Assembly (NCBI GenBank): GCA_015163925.1
Contig: JAAOIF010000082.1
Location: 1-5,399 of the forward strand
Source of the DNA: Candidatus Thioglobus sp.
Lineage (GTDB): Bacteria > Pseudomonadota > Gammaproteobacteria > PS1 > Pseudothioglobaceae
DNA: 5,399 bases
Direction of reading: 5' to 3'
The notes under the pieces are model-generated. The model was given only the letters and a program-made list of their open reading frames with translations, made no database searches and was not told where the DNA came from. Shown one piece after another: positions 1-5,399 of the stretch. Numbering within the stretch: the first letter of the stretch is position 1; each line of letters opens with the position of its first letter. A program made the translations under genes and the position numbers.

Positions 1-35
1 TGACCGCCAGAGAAAATGAAGGCTGGTTTAAATAA
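1..35 (+). CDS. Possible 3' end of an upstream gene
   Basis: In the frame that starts at base 3, the first bases read TARENEGWFK and then a TAA stop at 33-35. The residues look like an ordinary hydrophilic protein C-terminus, and queH lies downstream on the same strand. I do not recognise the protein. With only ten codons visible this could be chance, so it is a tentative partial gene. If real, it would lie upstream of queH with a gap of 34 bases to the ATG at 70. Confidence 0.3.
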   Translation, partial: TARENEGWFK

Positions 36-55
36 TTTATAAGTTATTGATAATT

Positions 56-72
56 AAGGCAAAAAAGCTATG
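56..72 (+). promoter_or_regulatory. Putative ribosome binding site and original start codon of queH
   Basis: AAGG at 56-59 stands ten bases before an ATG at 70-72. This is the only start with a recognisable Shine-Dalgarno near the 5' end of queH. The ATG at 129, which opens the intact part of the QueH frame, has no purine-rich site at the right distance and falls inside a conserved motif (GEIM). I infer that 70 was the original start before the frame was broken. Confidence 0.4.
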
Positions 73-128
73 GCACATACAATTCAATCACTTTCTAAAT
101 TGCTCAAAAGGTCGGCGCCGGTGAAATT

Positions 129-701
129 ATGCAGGCTTTGGCGGCTGCAAAAATTACTACTACGATTTTTTTCTACAATCCAAATATTCACCCTCAGGCG
201 GAATATGAGCTGCGAAAACAGGAAAATATTCGCTTTGCCAAACAGCTCAAAATGGATTTTATTGACGGCGATTATCAGCGTGATTTGTGGTTTGAAAAAA
301 CCGCCGGGCAGGAAAATGAACCGGAGCGGGGAGCGCGTTGTAGCACCTGTTTTGATATGCGTTTTGAGGCAACTGCCGAGTATGCAAGTGAGAATAATTT
401 TGATTTAATTTCCTCCACGCTGGCGATTTCGCGCTGGAAAGATATTGACCAAATCAACGGCTGTGGGCATCGGAGTGGAGCAAAATTTGGCATTCCATAT
501 TGGGATTTTAATTGGCGCAAAAAGGGCGGTTCAGCCAGAATGTTAGAACTCTCCAAACGCGAAAATTTTTACCAACAAGAATATTGCGGCTGCGTGTATT
601 CTTTGCGTGATACCAACCGCTGGCGCGAATCCAAGGGGCGTGAGAAAGTTGCCAGAGGGGTGAAATTCTACTCTGAAGCTAAGTTGAAATTATCCCAGTA
701 A
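129..701 (+). CDS. queH: Epoxyqueuosine reductase QueH, N-terminus disrupted
   Basis: QueH (former DUF208) reduces epoxyqueuosine to queuosine in the wobble base of GUN-decoding tRNAs. It is a metal-dependent enzyme unrelated to QueG. The visible 190 residues carry family landmarks in order: FFYNPNIHP (14-22), ENIRFA, DFIDGDY (43-49), EPERGARC followed by the C71-x-x-C74 pair, [11 protein letters not shown] (95-105), NWRKKGG (128-134), QQEYCGC (149-155) and [10 protein letters not shown]. What is missing is the start. Homologues begin with a Cys-Cys-Ala-Pro-Cys segment just before the GEIM residues, and it supplies cysteines for the metal centre. Here the frame is closed by TAA at 96-98, and the codons from 99 to 128 read [10 protein letters not shown] with no cysteine. 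A better start, ATG at 70 behind AAGG (56-59), lies in the +1 frame and reads about 17 codons up to the SAP residues, where the frame would have to switch. The likely intact gene is therefore about 70-701 with a frameshift or small deletion near 105-122. Family assignment is firm; activity as written is doubtful. Confidence 0.88.
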   Translation: MQALAAAKITTTIFFYNPNIHPQAEYELRKQENIRFAKQLKMDFIDGDYQRDLWFEKTAGQENEPERGARCSTCFDMRFEATAEYASENNFDLISSTLAISRWKDIDQINGCGHRSGAKFGIPYWDFNWRKKGGSARMLELSKRENFYQQEYCGCVYSLRDTNRWRESKGREKVARGVKFYSEAKLKLSQ

Positions 702-703
702 TG

Positions 704-2219
704 CTAATTTTGAATGCAACGGACTGAAAAGCCGTTAACGCGCGCGATACTATTGAACGAACCATCTAAAGCTAAGACTCTGCTATTATTATTATCGGTA
801 CTATAAGACCAGTAGTAACCGCTCGCAGCGGTTGGTCGTGCCCCAGTATTATTGCGAAAAGCAGCTGATGTCCATTTAAGGCTTGAAGCAAAAGCACCTA
901 CTTGAGTTTGAGGTGTCCAAGAATCTCTCTCATTATTTAGTTCAGTTATTGAAGGCACTCTAAAGCCGGTTGGACAGATGCTTGAGCCATCAATCCTGCT
1001 CCAAATTGCGGCTCGTAATGCACCGTTATTATCAACACCGGAAGATGTCCAATCATTCGGGGCAGTGTTGATAGTAATAAAATCTGCGTGACCGGGGCTA
1101 ATATCCACTGCTAATGTGGCGGTTGTTACTGTATTTGTTCGAAGCTGATGCCCATCTGCCGGTCTGCCCCATTGGTACAAATCACCGTAAGCATCAGCGT
1201 CATCAGAGGCTGTGGCGACTTGGCTGGCACCAAGATTTCTATCCATCCAAACTGTGCTTGCCGCACCAGCAACTGGAGCAAACTCAAAACTATGTGCTGT
1301 GGCAACGGCTTGTGCGCCGTTAGTATTGGTTTCTTCATTGGTATTATAAGTGGAAGTTACCAAAAAATAGGTTTTGGCGCTACCGCTCAAAGTTACGGTA
1401 AAACTGGTGGTCGGCGCATTAGTGGGAGTGGCTGCTGGATTGGCGGCGGATAAATTAGCAGCAGTGCCGCCAGCAAAACCGGATAAATCGCCAGTGGATT
1501 GATAAAGTTTATAGCCTTCAGCACCGGCAACCGCCGCCCAAGAAATTCTGACCTGATTAGGGGTTCCGGTGGCAACGGCTTTGAGGGCGGTCGGGGCGAC
1601 AACTTGAGTGAAAACGGTAATGTCTTGAGTGTCTGTAATGCCGCCGCCATCAGCTGCTGTGGCGATTATTGTTACAACTCCATCGGCAATTCCGCTTAAA
1701 GTATTGGCGCTTAAATTGGCAAAACCGCCGCCGCTGCTAATGCTATAAATAATAGCGCTATTAGTGGCATTGGCTGGCAAAATCGCACTGGTTAAAGTCA
1801 AATTAGTGCCGACTCTGACGCGGTCGGCGCTGTTAATAGTAATGCTGGTGACGAGAATTGGCGTTACGGTAAATTTCTGCGTGCCGGTCAGAGTGCCGCC
1901 GCTGATGCCGCTGACGCTGGCTTGGATGATGATTTCCCCCGGGGCTACGCCGGTGAGAGTGTTGCCGCTGATTGTGGCAATATTAGTGCTGGAGTCTTGG
2001 ATTGTGTAAGTGAATGTGGCGGTGGATGAAATGGTGGCAGAAATGGTCTGGGTCGCCGCTAAATTTAGAGTTGAGCCGACTACAACTGTTGGAGGGCTGG
2101 TTATTTCAACGCCTGCAGAAGCCCCCCCCCCCCGCATTAGTGGAGCTGCCGCAGTTTGTGAGACTTAGAGTGAGGATTGAGAGAATTGATAAGGCAAATA
2201 ATCTGTTGAAGTTTTTCAT
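704..2219 (-). CDS. Surface lipoprotein with Ig-like, FN3-like and FISUMP-type domains, split by a poly-G tract
   Basis: Two frames together make one gene. From ATG at 2219 the first 28 codons give a lipoprotein signal peptide: MKNFNRLF, a hydrophobic core, then LTN-Cys23-GSS. They run into 12 G. As written, this frame stops at 2106-2108. The body lies in the neighbouring frame (open from ATG 2137 to TAG 704-706, 477 residues). In body numbering there are two Ig-like domains of BIG2 type (about 10-91 and 95-176, sharing a VxVGxxLxL strand), a fibronectin-III-like domain (about 181-282, PTALKAVAT, VRISWAAVAGAEGYKLY), and a FISUMP-type domain (about 285-477: VWMDRNLGAS, AYGDLYQWGR, CPTGFRVPSITEL, SGYYWS, NGFSVRC). 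Only C388 and C474 remain in the body, suggesting one disulfide. The joined protein would be 504 residues, an outer-surface lipoprotein probably used in binding or adhesion (inference). The ATG at 2137 lacks a ribosome site and a signal peptide, so it is unlikely to be the real start. Whether the break is phase variation or a sequencing error cannot be decided here. Confidence 0.8.
2106..2219 (-). CDS. Lipoprotein signal-peptide fragment, frame as written (37 aa)
   Basis: This is the 5' part of the split lipoprotein gene, read without frame change. It starts at ATG 2217-2219 with a weak GGA ribosome site six bases upstream (2226-2228), and has K and R near the N-terminus. A run rich in L, I, S and T leads to the lipobox-like LTNC, with Cys23 as the lipid-modified residue, and then GSSTN. 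Asn before the cysteine is less usual than Gly or Ala. After the poly-G codons the frame reads FCRR and stops. In this phase only a short secreted peptide would be made. Confidence 0.65.
   Translation of the reverse strand: MKNFNRLFALSILSILTLSLTNCGSSTNAGGGGFCRR
2122..2133 (-). repeat. Homopolymer tract of 12 G (phase-variation candidate)
   Basis: Twelve consecutive C on the + strand are twelve G in the coding strand of the lipoprotein gene, four codons after the lipidated cysteine. Counting frames, 11 or 14 G join the signal peptide to the Ig-like body, while 12 or 13 do not. Long G tracts early in surface-protein genes are classic slipped-strand contingency sites, for example in Neisseria and Campylobacter. 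Such runs are also the commonest place for sequencing length errors. Confidence 0.85.
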
Positions 2220-2255
2220 AATAATTCCATTGGTTTTTAAAAGTTGAAAGTGGAA

Positions 2256-2261
2256 ATCATA
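2256..2261 (-). promoter_or_regulatory. Possible -10 element for the lipoprotein gene
   Basis: On the minus strand TATGAT matches the TATAAT consensus at five of six bases and lies 36 bases before the lipoprotein ATG at 2219. No convincing -35 hexamer is found 16-18 bases further upstream, so this is a weak proposal based on the -10 alone. Confidence 0.25.
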
Positions 2262-2297
2262 CCCTATTTTTTATCCGTTAGCATTGAATTTATTTCT

Positions 2298-2316
2298 ACA
2301 CAGGCAAGGCCTGTGT
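2298..2316. repeat. Perfect inverted repeat, 8-bp stem with 3-base loop
   Basis: ACACAGGC (2298-2305) and GCCTGTGT (2309-2316) are exact reverse complements around AAG. There is no T run on either strand, so it is not a typical intrinsic terminator. It sits between the divergent lipoprotein gene and the trmB operon, next to a second inverted repeat, and may be part of one intergenic repeat element. Confidence 0.6.
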
Positions 2317-2332
2317 CACACGACTGGATGAG

Positions 2333-2354
2333 ATTCTTAAATCAAGTTCAGAAT
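2333..2354. repeat. Imperfect inverted repeat, 7 of 8 pairs, part of a likely dispersed element
   Basis: ATTCTTAA (2333-2340) pairs with TTCAGAAT (2347-2354) around ATCAAG, with one mismatch. The surrounding bases (about 2324-2358, reading GGATGAGATTCTTAAATCAA and on) have the look of short palindromic intergenic repeats found in many copies in proteobacterial genomes. That resemblance is from memory, and copy number cannot be tested from one window. Confidence 0.4.
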
Positions 2355-2411
2355 GACAATTTCCATACGCTGGCGTGGGTAAAATTAGCAATAATTTAAC
2401 TTAAGATTTTG

Positions 2412-2444
2412 ATGAAAAAATTGACAGAATCGGCAAATAATTAA
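2412..2444 (+). CDS. Possible 10-codon leader ORF coupled to trmB
   Basis: ATG at 2412 opens MKKLTESANN and stops with TAA at 2442-2444, whose last base is the first base of the trmB ATG. trmB itself has no clear ribosome site, so termination-reinitiation at this overlap could supply ribosomes. The peptide is unrecognised, its own ribosome site is weak, and a ten-codon ORF can arise by chance. Confidence 0.25.
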   Translation: MKKLTESANN

Positions 2445-3115
2445 TGCGTAAGATTCAGAGTTTTGTCCGCCGTGCTGGGCGTTTAACCTTAGGGCAAAAA
2501 TCCGGCTTGAATCAATTTTGGGTGGATTTCGGCGTTAATATTAGCCAAAATAAATTGGATTTGCAAACTTTATTTAGCCGTCCGGCGCCAGTGATTTTGG
2601 AGATTGGATTTGGCAATGGCGACAGCTTATTGGAGATGGCGGTTGAGTCTCCGCAGACTAATTTTTTGGGCGTGGAAGTGTATGCGGCTGGCGTGGGACG
2701 GCTGATAAATGAGGCGCAAAAACGCCAAATTAGCAATCTAAAAATCATTAAAGATGACGGCGTGGAAGTGCTGAAAAATAATATTATTGATAATAGTTTG
2801 AGTGGTTTTCAGCTGTTTTTTCCCGACCCTTGGCATAAGAAAAAACACCAAAAACGCCGAATTATTAATACTGAATTTTTGGATTTAATCAGCCGAAAAC
2901 TCAAGCCGGAAGCGACTTTGCATATTGCAACTGACTGGGAAAATTATGCCCAGCAGATGATGAAAATATTAACTCAGCATCCGCACTTTAAAAACACTCA
3001 AGCCGCCCACAAATACTCAATACGACCTAAACATCGTCCGCTTACCAAGTTTGAAAAACGCGGAAAACGGCTTGGGCTGGGGGTTTGGGACTTGATTTTT
3101 ACTAATGAAAAATAA
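2444..3115 (+). CDS. trmB: tRNA (guanine-N7)-methyltransferase TrmB
   Basis: TrmB uses S-adenosylmethionine to make m7G at position 46 in the variable loop of tRNA, in the cytoplasm. The 223 residues match the family throughout. The N-terminal head is FVRRAGRLTLGQ (7-18), then the SAM-binding loop LEIGFGNGDS (52-61), the acidic strand end GVEVY (76-80), and DDGVEVL (104-110). The signature QLFFPDPWHKKKH lies at 123-135 with KRRI after it. ATDWENYA (162-169) and the C-terminal RPLTKFEKRGKRLGLGVWDL (198-217), with its tRNA/SAM-contacting T-K-F-E-x-R-G motif, complete it. It is about 15 residues shorter than E. coli TrmB, all at the variable N-terminus. No strong ribosome site precedes the ATG. 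This is the first gene of a four-gene run and overlaps fxsA by 11 bases. No catalytic element is missing. Confidence 0.96.
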   Translation: MRKIQSFVRRAGRLTLGQKSGLNQFWVDFGVNISQNKLDLQTLFSRPAPVILEIGFGNGDSLLEMAVESPQTNFLGVEVYAAGVGRLINEAQKRQISNLKIIKDDGVEVLKNNIIDNSLSGFQLFFPDPWHKKKHQKRRIINTEFLDLISRKLKPEATLHIATDWENYAQQMMKILTQHPHFKNTQAAHKYSIRPKHRPLTKFEKRGKRLGLGVWDLIFTNEK

Positions 3116-3542
3116 TATGCTATTTCCAATTTTTGTCATAATTACCTTATTAGAAATTTATATTTTGGCGAATGTCGGCAGCGCTATCGGCGGATTTTCA
3201 ACGGTGCTTTTGGTGATTATTACCGCCCTGATTGGCTCAATTTTGCTGAAATCACAAGGCTTTTCAACCCTTAAAAAAATGCAGGAAAAAACTGCGAAAG
3301 GGCAGGCCCCGGCGTTTGAAATGTTGGAGGGAGTGGCAATTATTATCTCTGGGATTTTGCTTTTAACTCCCGGATTTATTACTGATTTTGTTGGTCTGCT
3401 GGGGCTAATGCCTTGGTCAAGGAAAATTTTGATTGATAAAATTAGTAATAAAACTCAGCAATTTTCTCAGCGAAATAATCCTAAAAATCAGCCACAAAAT
3501 CAGCAAAATAATACTATTGAGGGCGAGTTTTGGGAAGATTAA
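3105..3542 (+). CDS. fxsA: FxsA family inner-membrane protein
   Basis: FxsA is a small inner-membrane protein. In E. coli its overproduction relieves exclusion of phage T7 by the F plasmid, and its normal role is unclear. The 145 residues have the family layout: a first membrane segment (about 5-24) containing the conserved LEIYI, a second (32-49, STVLLVIITALIGSILL) followed by the cytoplasmic KSQGFSTLKKMQ (49-60), and GQAPAFEML. A third hydrophobic stretch carries the signature LLLTPGFITDFVGLLGLMP (85-103). The tail (about 116-136) is rich in Asn and Gln, with a final IEGEFW that resembles the GEY-type end of many members. The start at 3105 overlaps trmB by 11 bases; ATG 3117 (residue 5) is an equally plausible start. 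Translation is probably coupled to trmB because no clear ribosome site is seen. Confidence 0.93.
   Translation: MKNNMLFPIFVIITLLEIYILANVGSAIGGFSTVLLVIITALIGSILLKSQGFSTLKKMQEKTAKGQAPAFEMLEGVAIIISGILLLTPGFITDFVGLLGLMPWSRKILIDKISNKTQQFSQRNNPKNQPQNQQNNTIEGEFWED
3519..3532 (+). promoter_or_regulatory. Ribosome binding site fixing the TTG start of folC
   Basis: GAGGG at 3519-3523 stands six bases before TTG at 3530-3532. The folC frame is closed by TGA at 3518-3520, just upstream, and no ATG or GTG occurs before the conserved N-terminal residues. TTG is therefore the only start that keeps the whole protein. The site lies inside the end of fxsA. Confidence 0.7.
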
Positions 3543-4726
3543 AAAGCCTCGACGAATGGTTAAATTACCAGCAAAATTTGCATTCAACTGAAATAAATCT
3601 CGGGCTGGAACGGGTGGGAAATGTTGGAAAAATCCTATTTCCGAGCGGCGTTCCTTTCAAAATAATTAGCGTCTCCGGCACAAATGGCAAAGGCTCTACT
3701 TGCGGATTTATTGAAAATATTTACCAGCAATCGGGGGTCAAAATCGGCAAGTTTTCATCGCCGCATATTCTCAAATACAACGAGCGTTTTCGCATAAATT
3801 GCATTAGCGTTGCGGAAGCAAAAATCTGTGCAGCTTTTGAGCAAATTGAAAGTGCCAGAGGTAATATTTCTTTGACTTATTTTGAATTTTCCGCCTTAGC
3901 GGCATTGTTAATTTTTGCCCAAGCAAAGGTTGAAATTGCCGTTTTAGAAGTGGGCTTAGGTGGGCGTTTGGATGCGGTAAATATGCTTGATGCGGCGGCG
4001 GCGGTGATTACTAATATTGCCATTGACCACGCCGAATATTTGGGAAATACGCGTGAGGAAATTGGGTTTGAGAAAGCCGGAATTATGCGCAAAAATCGCC
4101 CGTGCATTTGTGCTGATAATTCGCCGCCGACATCAATTTTGCAGCAGGCAAAAAGCATTGGCGCAAAATTAGAATTTGTGCCTCAGCCCTACCATGGCGA
4201 GATTGGTTTGCTCGGGCAGCATCAACGGCAAAATGCGGCGGCGGCGGCTCAAACTGTGGCGGCATTGCAAGCGATTTTTCCGGTCAGTCAGGCAGATATT
4301 CAGGCTGGAATTAAGAATACAAAACTACTCGGCAGGCTGCAAATTAAGAATTTTGGTGATAAAACTTTTATTCTTGATTTGGCTCATAATCCAGCGGCAG
4401 CAGCGGTTTTAGCGGCTGAGTTAGGCAAAAACCCGCAGCCGACAGTAGCGATTTTTGCAGTGATGAAGGACAAGGATATTGCTTTGATGATTGAGTTTAT
4501 GCGTTCTAAAGTGGATAAGTGGATTTTGCCACAGCTTGAAAATCCACGCGCTAAAACGGCGCAAAATCTCAGCAAATTATTTACTCCGGAGGACACTATT
4601 GAGGTTTGTGAAAATATGCCAAAAGCCTTGACACTATCACTAAATCAGCCACATTTTCGCATTCTAATTTTTGGTTCATTTGATATTATCAAAGAGGCAA
4701 TAAAAGCGTTTGAGCGGCTGAATTGA
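3530..4726 (+). CDS. folC: Bifunctional folylpolyglutamate / dihydrofolate synthase FolC
   Basis: FolC adds glutamate to tetrahydrofolates and, in the bifunctional bacterial type, also makes dihydrofolate from dihydropteroate and glutamate, using ATP in the cytoplasm. The 398 residues follow E. coli FolC (422) closely. The head is LDEWLNYQQNLHSTEINLGLERV (7-29). The P-loop SVSGTNGKGST is at 47-57, and SSPH (76-79) with ERFRI follows. Then come SLTYFEFSALAAL (114-126), EVGLGGRLDAVN (140-151), TNIAIDH (161-167) and EKAGIMR (181-187), where Lys182 is in the position of the carbamylated lysine. The second domain has GRLQI (268-272), the DLAHNPAAA motif (283-291), VMKDKDIA (311-318) and the terminal FGSFDII (381-387). 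It is slightly short in the mid-protein linker, which lacks an LPLPL-like loop before QNAAAAA. Translation starts at TTG and overlaps fxsA by 13 bases. All ATP- and folate-site motifs are present, so it should be active. Confidence 0.96.
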   Translation: MGRLKSLDEWLNYQQNLHSTEINLGLERVGNVGKILFPSGVPFKIISVSGTNGKGSTCGFIENIYQQSGVKIGKFSSPHILKYNERFRINCISVAEAKICAAFEQIESARGNISLTYFEFSALAALLIFAQAKVEIAVLEVGLGGRLDAVNMLDAAAAVITNIAIDHAEYLGNTREEIGFEKAGIMRKNRPCICADNSPPTSILQQAKSIGAKLEFVPQPYHGEIGLLGQHQRQNAAAAAQTVAALQAIFPVSQADIQAGIKNTKLLGRLQIKNFGDKTFILDLAHNPAAAAVLAAELGKNPQPTVAIFAVMKDKDIALMIEFMRSKVDKWILPQLENPRAKTAQNLSKLFTPEDTIEVCENMPKALTLSLNQPHFRILIFGSFDIIKEAIKAFERLN

Positions 4727-4750
4727 TTGTAAAATCAGCGCTATGAGACT

Positions 4751-4764
4751 AAGGGCAATTTATG
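4751..4764 (+). promoter_or_regulatory. Ribosome binding site of cvpA
   Basis: AAGGG at 4751-4755 is followed by a six-base spacer and ATG at 4762. It supports this start over the ATG at 4743, which reads only eleven codons before a stop. The site lies in the 35-bp gap after folC. Confidence 0.6.
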
Positions 4765-5399
4765 CAAACTATCAATAATAATTGGGAAAATGTGCTTGGA
4801 AATCCTGAGCCTACGCCAAGCGTTTGGATGGAATTTTTGGGCATTTTGGAGCAAGCCAGCTGGAGCGATTATTCAATTTTGCTGCTGCTGATTTTGGCTT
4901 TGATGGTCGGATTTAAGCGCGGTTTTGCGCTCGGGCTGATTAATTTTATTTGGATAATTACAGCCATTATTGTGGCAAGTATGTTTTTCACAAAGCTCGG
5001 CGAGAGTGGTTTTTGGCTGTTTAAAAGGCACGAATTGATTAGTTTTGCAACAGTGTTTTTGGCGGTGTTACTGCTAAAAATAGGGTTGTATAAAGTGCTG
5101 GCGAAAATTGCAAAAATCCATGGCCCTTGCCCGCTGAATCGCTTTTTGGCGATTTGTATTGGGCTGAGTATTGGCGCTGGAATCAGCTGGATTTTGGCGA
5201 ATAATACTGCCCATATTGAGATTATTTCACGCCTAATTACTAATGCAGAATTACGCATTATCGCCTCTTTTATTTTGATATTTGGAGGCATAATTATTAG
5301 CGTTTTTGTGCTGATAAAAATCCTTAATATCAAGGTCGGAACTGACCAGCCATGCCCGCTGCTACTGGCTCTCAAGCCGCTTGATTCAATCCTCAGCGC
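4762..5399 (+). CDS. cvpA: CvpA family membrane protein, partial (3' end outside window)
   Basis: CvpA-family proteins are small inner-membrane proteins, named for colicin V production in E. coli; their molecular role is poorly known. The frame is open from ATG 4762 to the window edge (212 codons). About 33 polar residues precede the family start WSDYSILLLLILALMVGF. Then come the conserved Lys-Arg-Gly-Phe (52-55) and a second membrane segment (about 57-76). A third follows (about 93-111, ending in LYKVLAKI) and then PLNRFLAICIGLSIGAG, which matches the family's N-R-x-L-G-x-x-x-G segment. A further hydrophobic segment (about 166-186) follows and is led into PCPLLLALKPLDSIL. E. coli CvpA is about 160 residues, so this protein is longer at both ends. 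Its position after folC matches the folC-dedD-cvpA-purF order of gammaproteobacteria, but no dedD is present. A hydrophobic pattern this simple could also fit another multi-spanning family, so the call rests on the RGF and NRF motifs plus context. Confidence 0.78.
   Translation, partial: MQTINNNWENVLGNPEPTPSVWMEFLGILEQASWSDYSILLLLILALMVGFKRGFALGLINFIWIITAIIVASMFFTKLGESGFWLFKRHELISFATVFLAVLLLKIGLYKVLAKIAKIHGPCPLNRFLAICIGLSIGAGISWILANNTAHIEIISRLITNAELRIIASFILIFGGIIISVFVLIKILNIKVGTDQPCPLLLALKPLDSILS

Noticed and set aside
718..736. AACGG...CCGTT stem (5 bp, 9-base loop) at the 3' end of the lipoprotein gene as a terminator for queH or the lipoprotein gene
   Set aside because: The stem is short, lies inside coding sequence and has no T run after it on either strand.
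817..833. Perfect 7-bp hairpin AACCGCT-CGC-AGCGGTT near the candidate variable region
   Set aside because: Hairpins linked to diversity-generating retroelements lie just downstream of the variable region. This one lies on its upstream side, within ordinary codons (around TAASGY), so it is not counted as support.
2135..2137. ATG at 2137 as the true start of the Ig/FISUMP gene
   Set aside because: There is no ribosome site or signal peptide behind it. It lies inside the signal-peptide coding sequence and directly against the poly-G tract, so it is a by-product of the frame break.
2298..2316. Inverted repeat read as an intrinsic terminator
   Set aside because: No U-rich tail follows the stem in either direction, and no gene ends next to it; both neighbours start away from it.
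2421..2426. Perfect TTGACA hexamer upstream of trmB
   Set aside because: At 17 bases spacing the -10 position would be ATGCGT inside trmB. The nearest TAAGAT (2449-2454) is 22 bases away, also inside the gene. The hexamer is more simply two codons of the small leader frame.
4869..5375. 168-residue open frame on the minus strand opposite cvpA
   Set aside because: It is a shadow of the membrane protein on the + strand, which has a ribosome site, recognisable family motifs and an operon position. The reverse frame shows no family features.

Overview
The window looks like a stretch of chromosome from a moderately A+T-leaning bacterium. It is most likely gammaproteobacterial or a close relative, judged by eye from protein similarity. 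TrmB opens with the FVRR.GRLT.GQ head typical of proteobacterial TrmB. FolC resembles the bifunctional E. coli type closely along its whole length, and FolC followed by CvpA is a gammaproteobacterial gene order. The QueH body resembles the Haemophilus/Acinetobacter-type protein. No phage, transposase, CRISPR, rRNA or tRNA gene was seen.

Left part (1-701, + strand): the first 35 bases may be the tail of an upstream gene. They are followed by queH, the iron-sulfur epoxyqueuosine reductase for the last step of queuosine synthesis. The QueH body is well preserved, but the N-terminal CC-x-x-C segment cannot be found in any frame. The gene is therefore either 5'-frameshifted or deleted, or the sequence has an error.

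Middle (704-2219, - strand): a large surface lipoprotein gene converges on queH with only two bases between the stop codons. A lipoprotein signal peptide (2138-2219) is joined through a run of 12 G (2122-2133) to a body made of two Ig-like domains, a fibronectin-III-like domain and a C-terminal FISUMP-type domain. With 12 G the signal peptide and the body are in different frames; 11 or 14 G would join them into a 504-residue lipoprotein. This is the architecture of a phase-variable surface protein, and it is the most interesting item here. The C-terminal domain also resembles targets of diversity-generating retroelements.

Right part (2220-5399, + strand): a 224-bp divergent intergenic region holds two inverted repeats, probably part of a dispersed repeat, and a 10-codon leader ORF. 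After it comes a tight operon trmB-fxsA-folC-cvpA. trmB/fxsA and fxsA/folC overlap by 11 and 13 bases, folC starts with TTG, and 35 bp separate folC from cvpA, which runs off the window. The operon combines tRNA m7G46 methylation, a small inner-membrane protein, folate polyglutamylation and a CvpA-family membrane protein. The dedD gene that often lies between folC and cvpA is absent.
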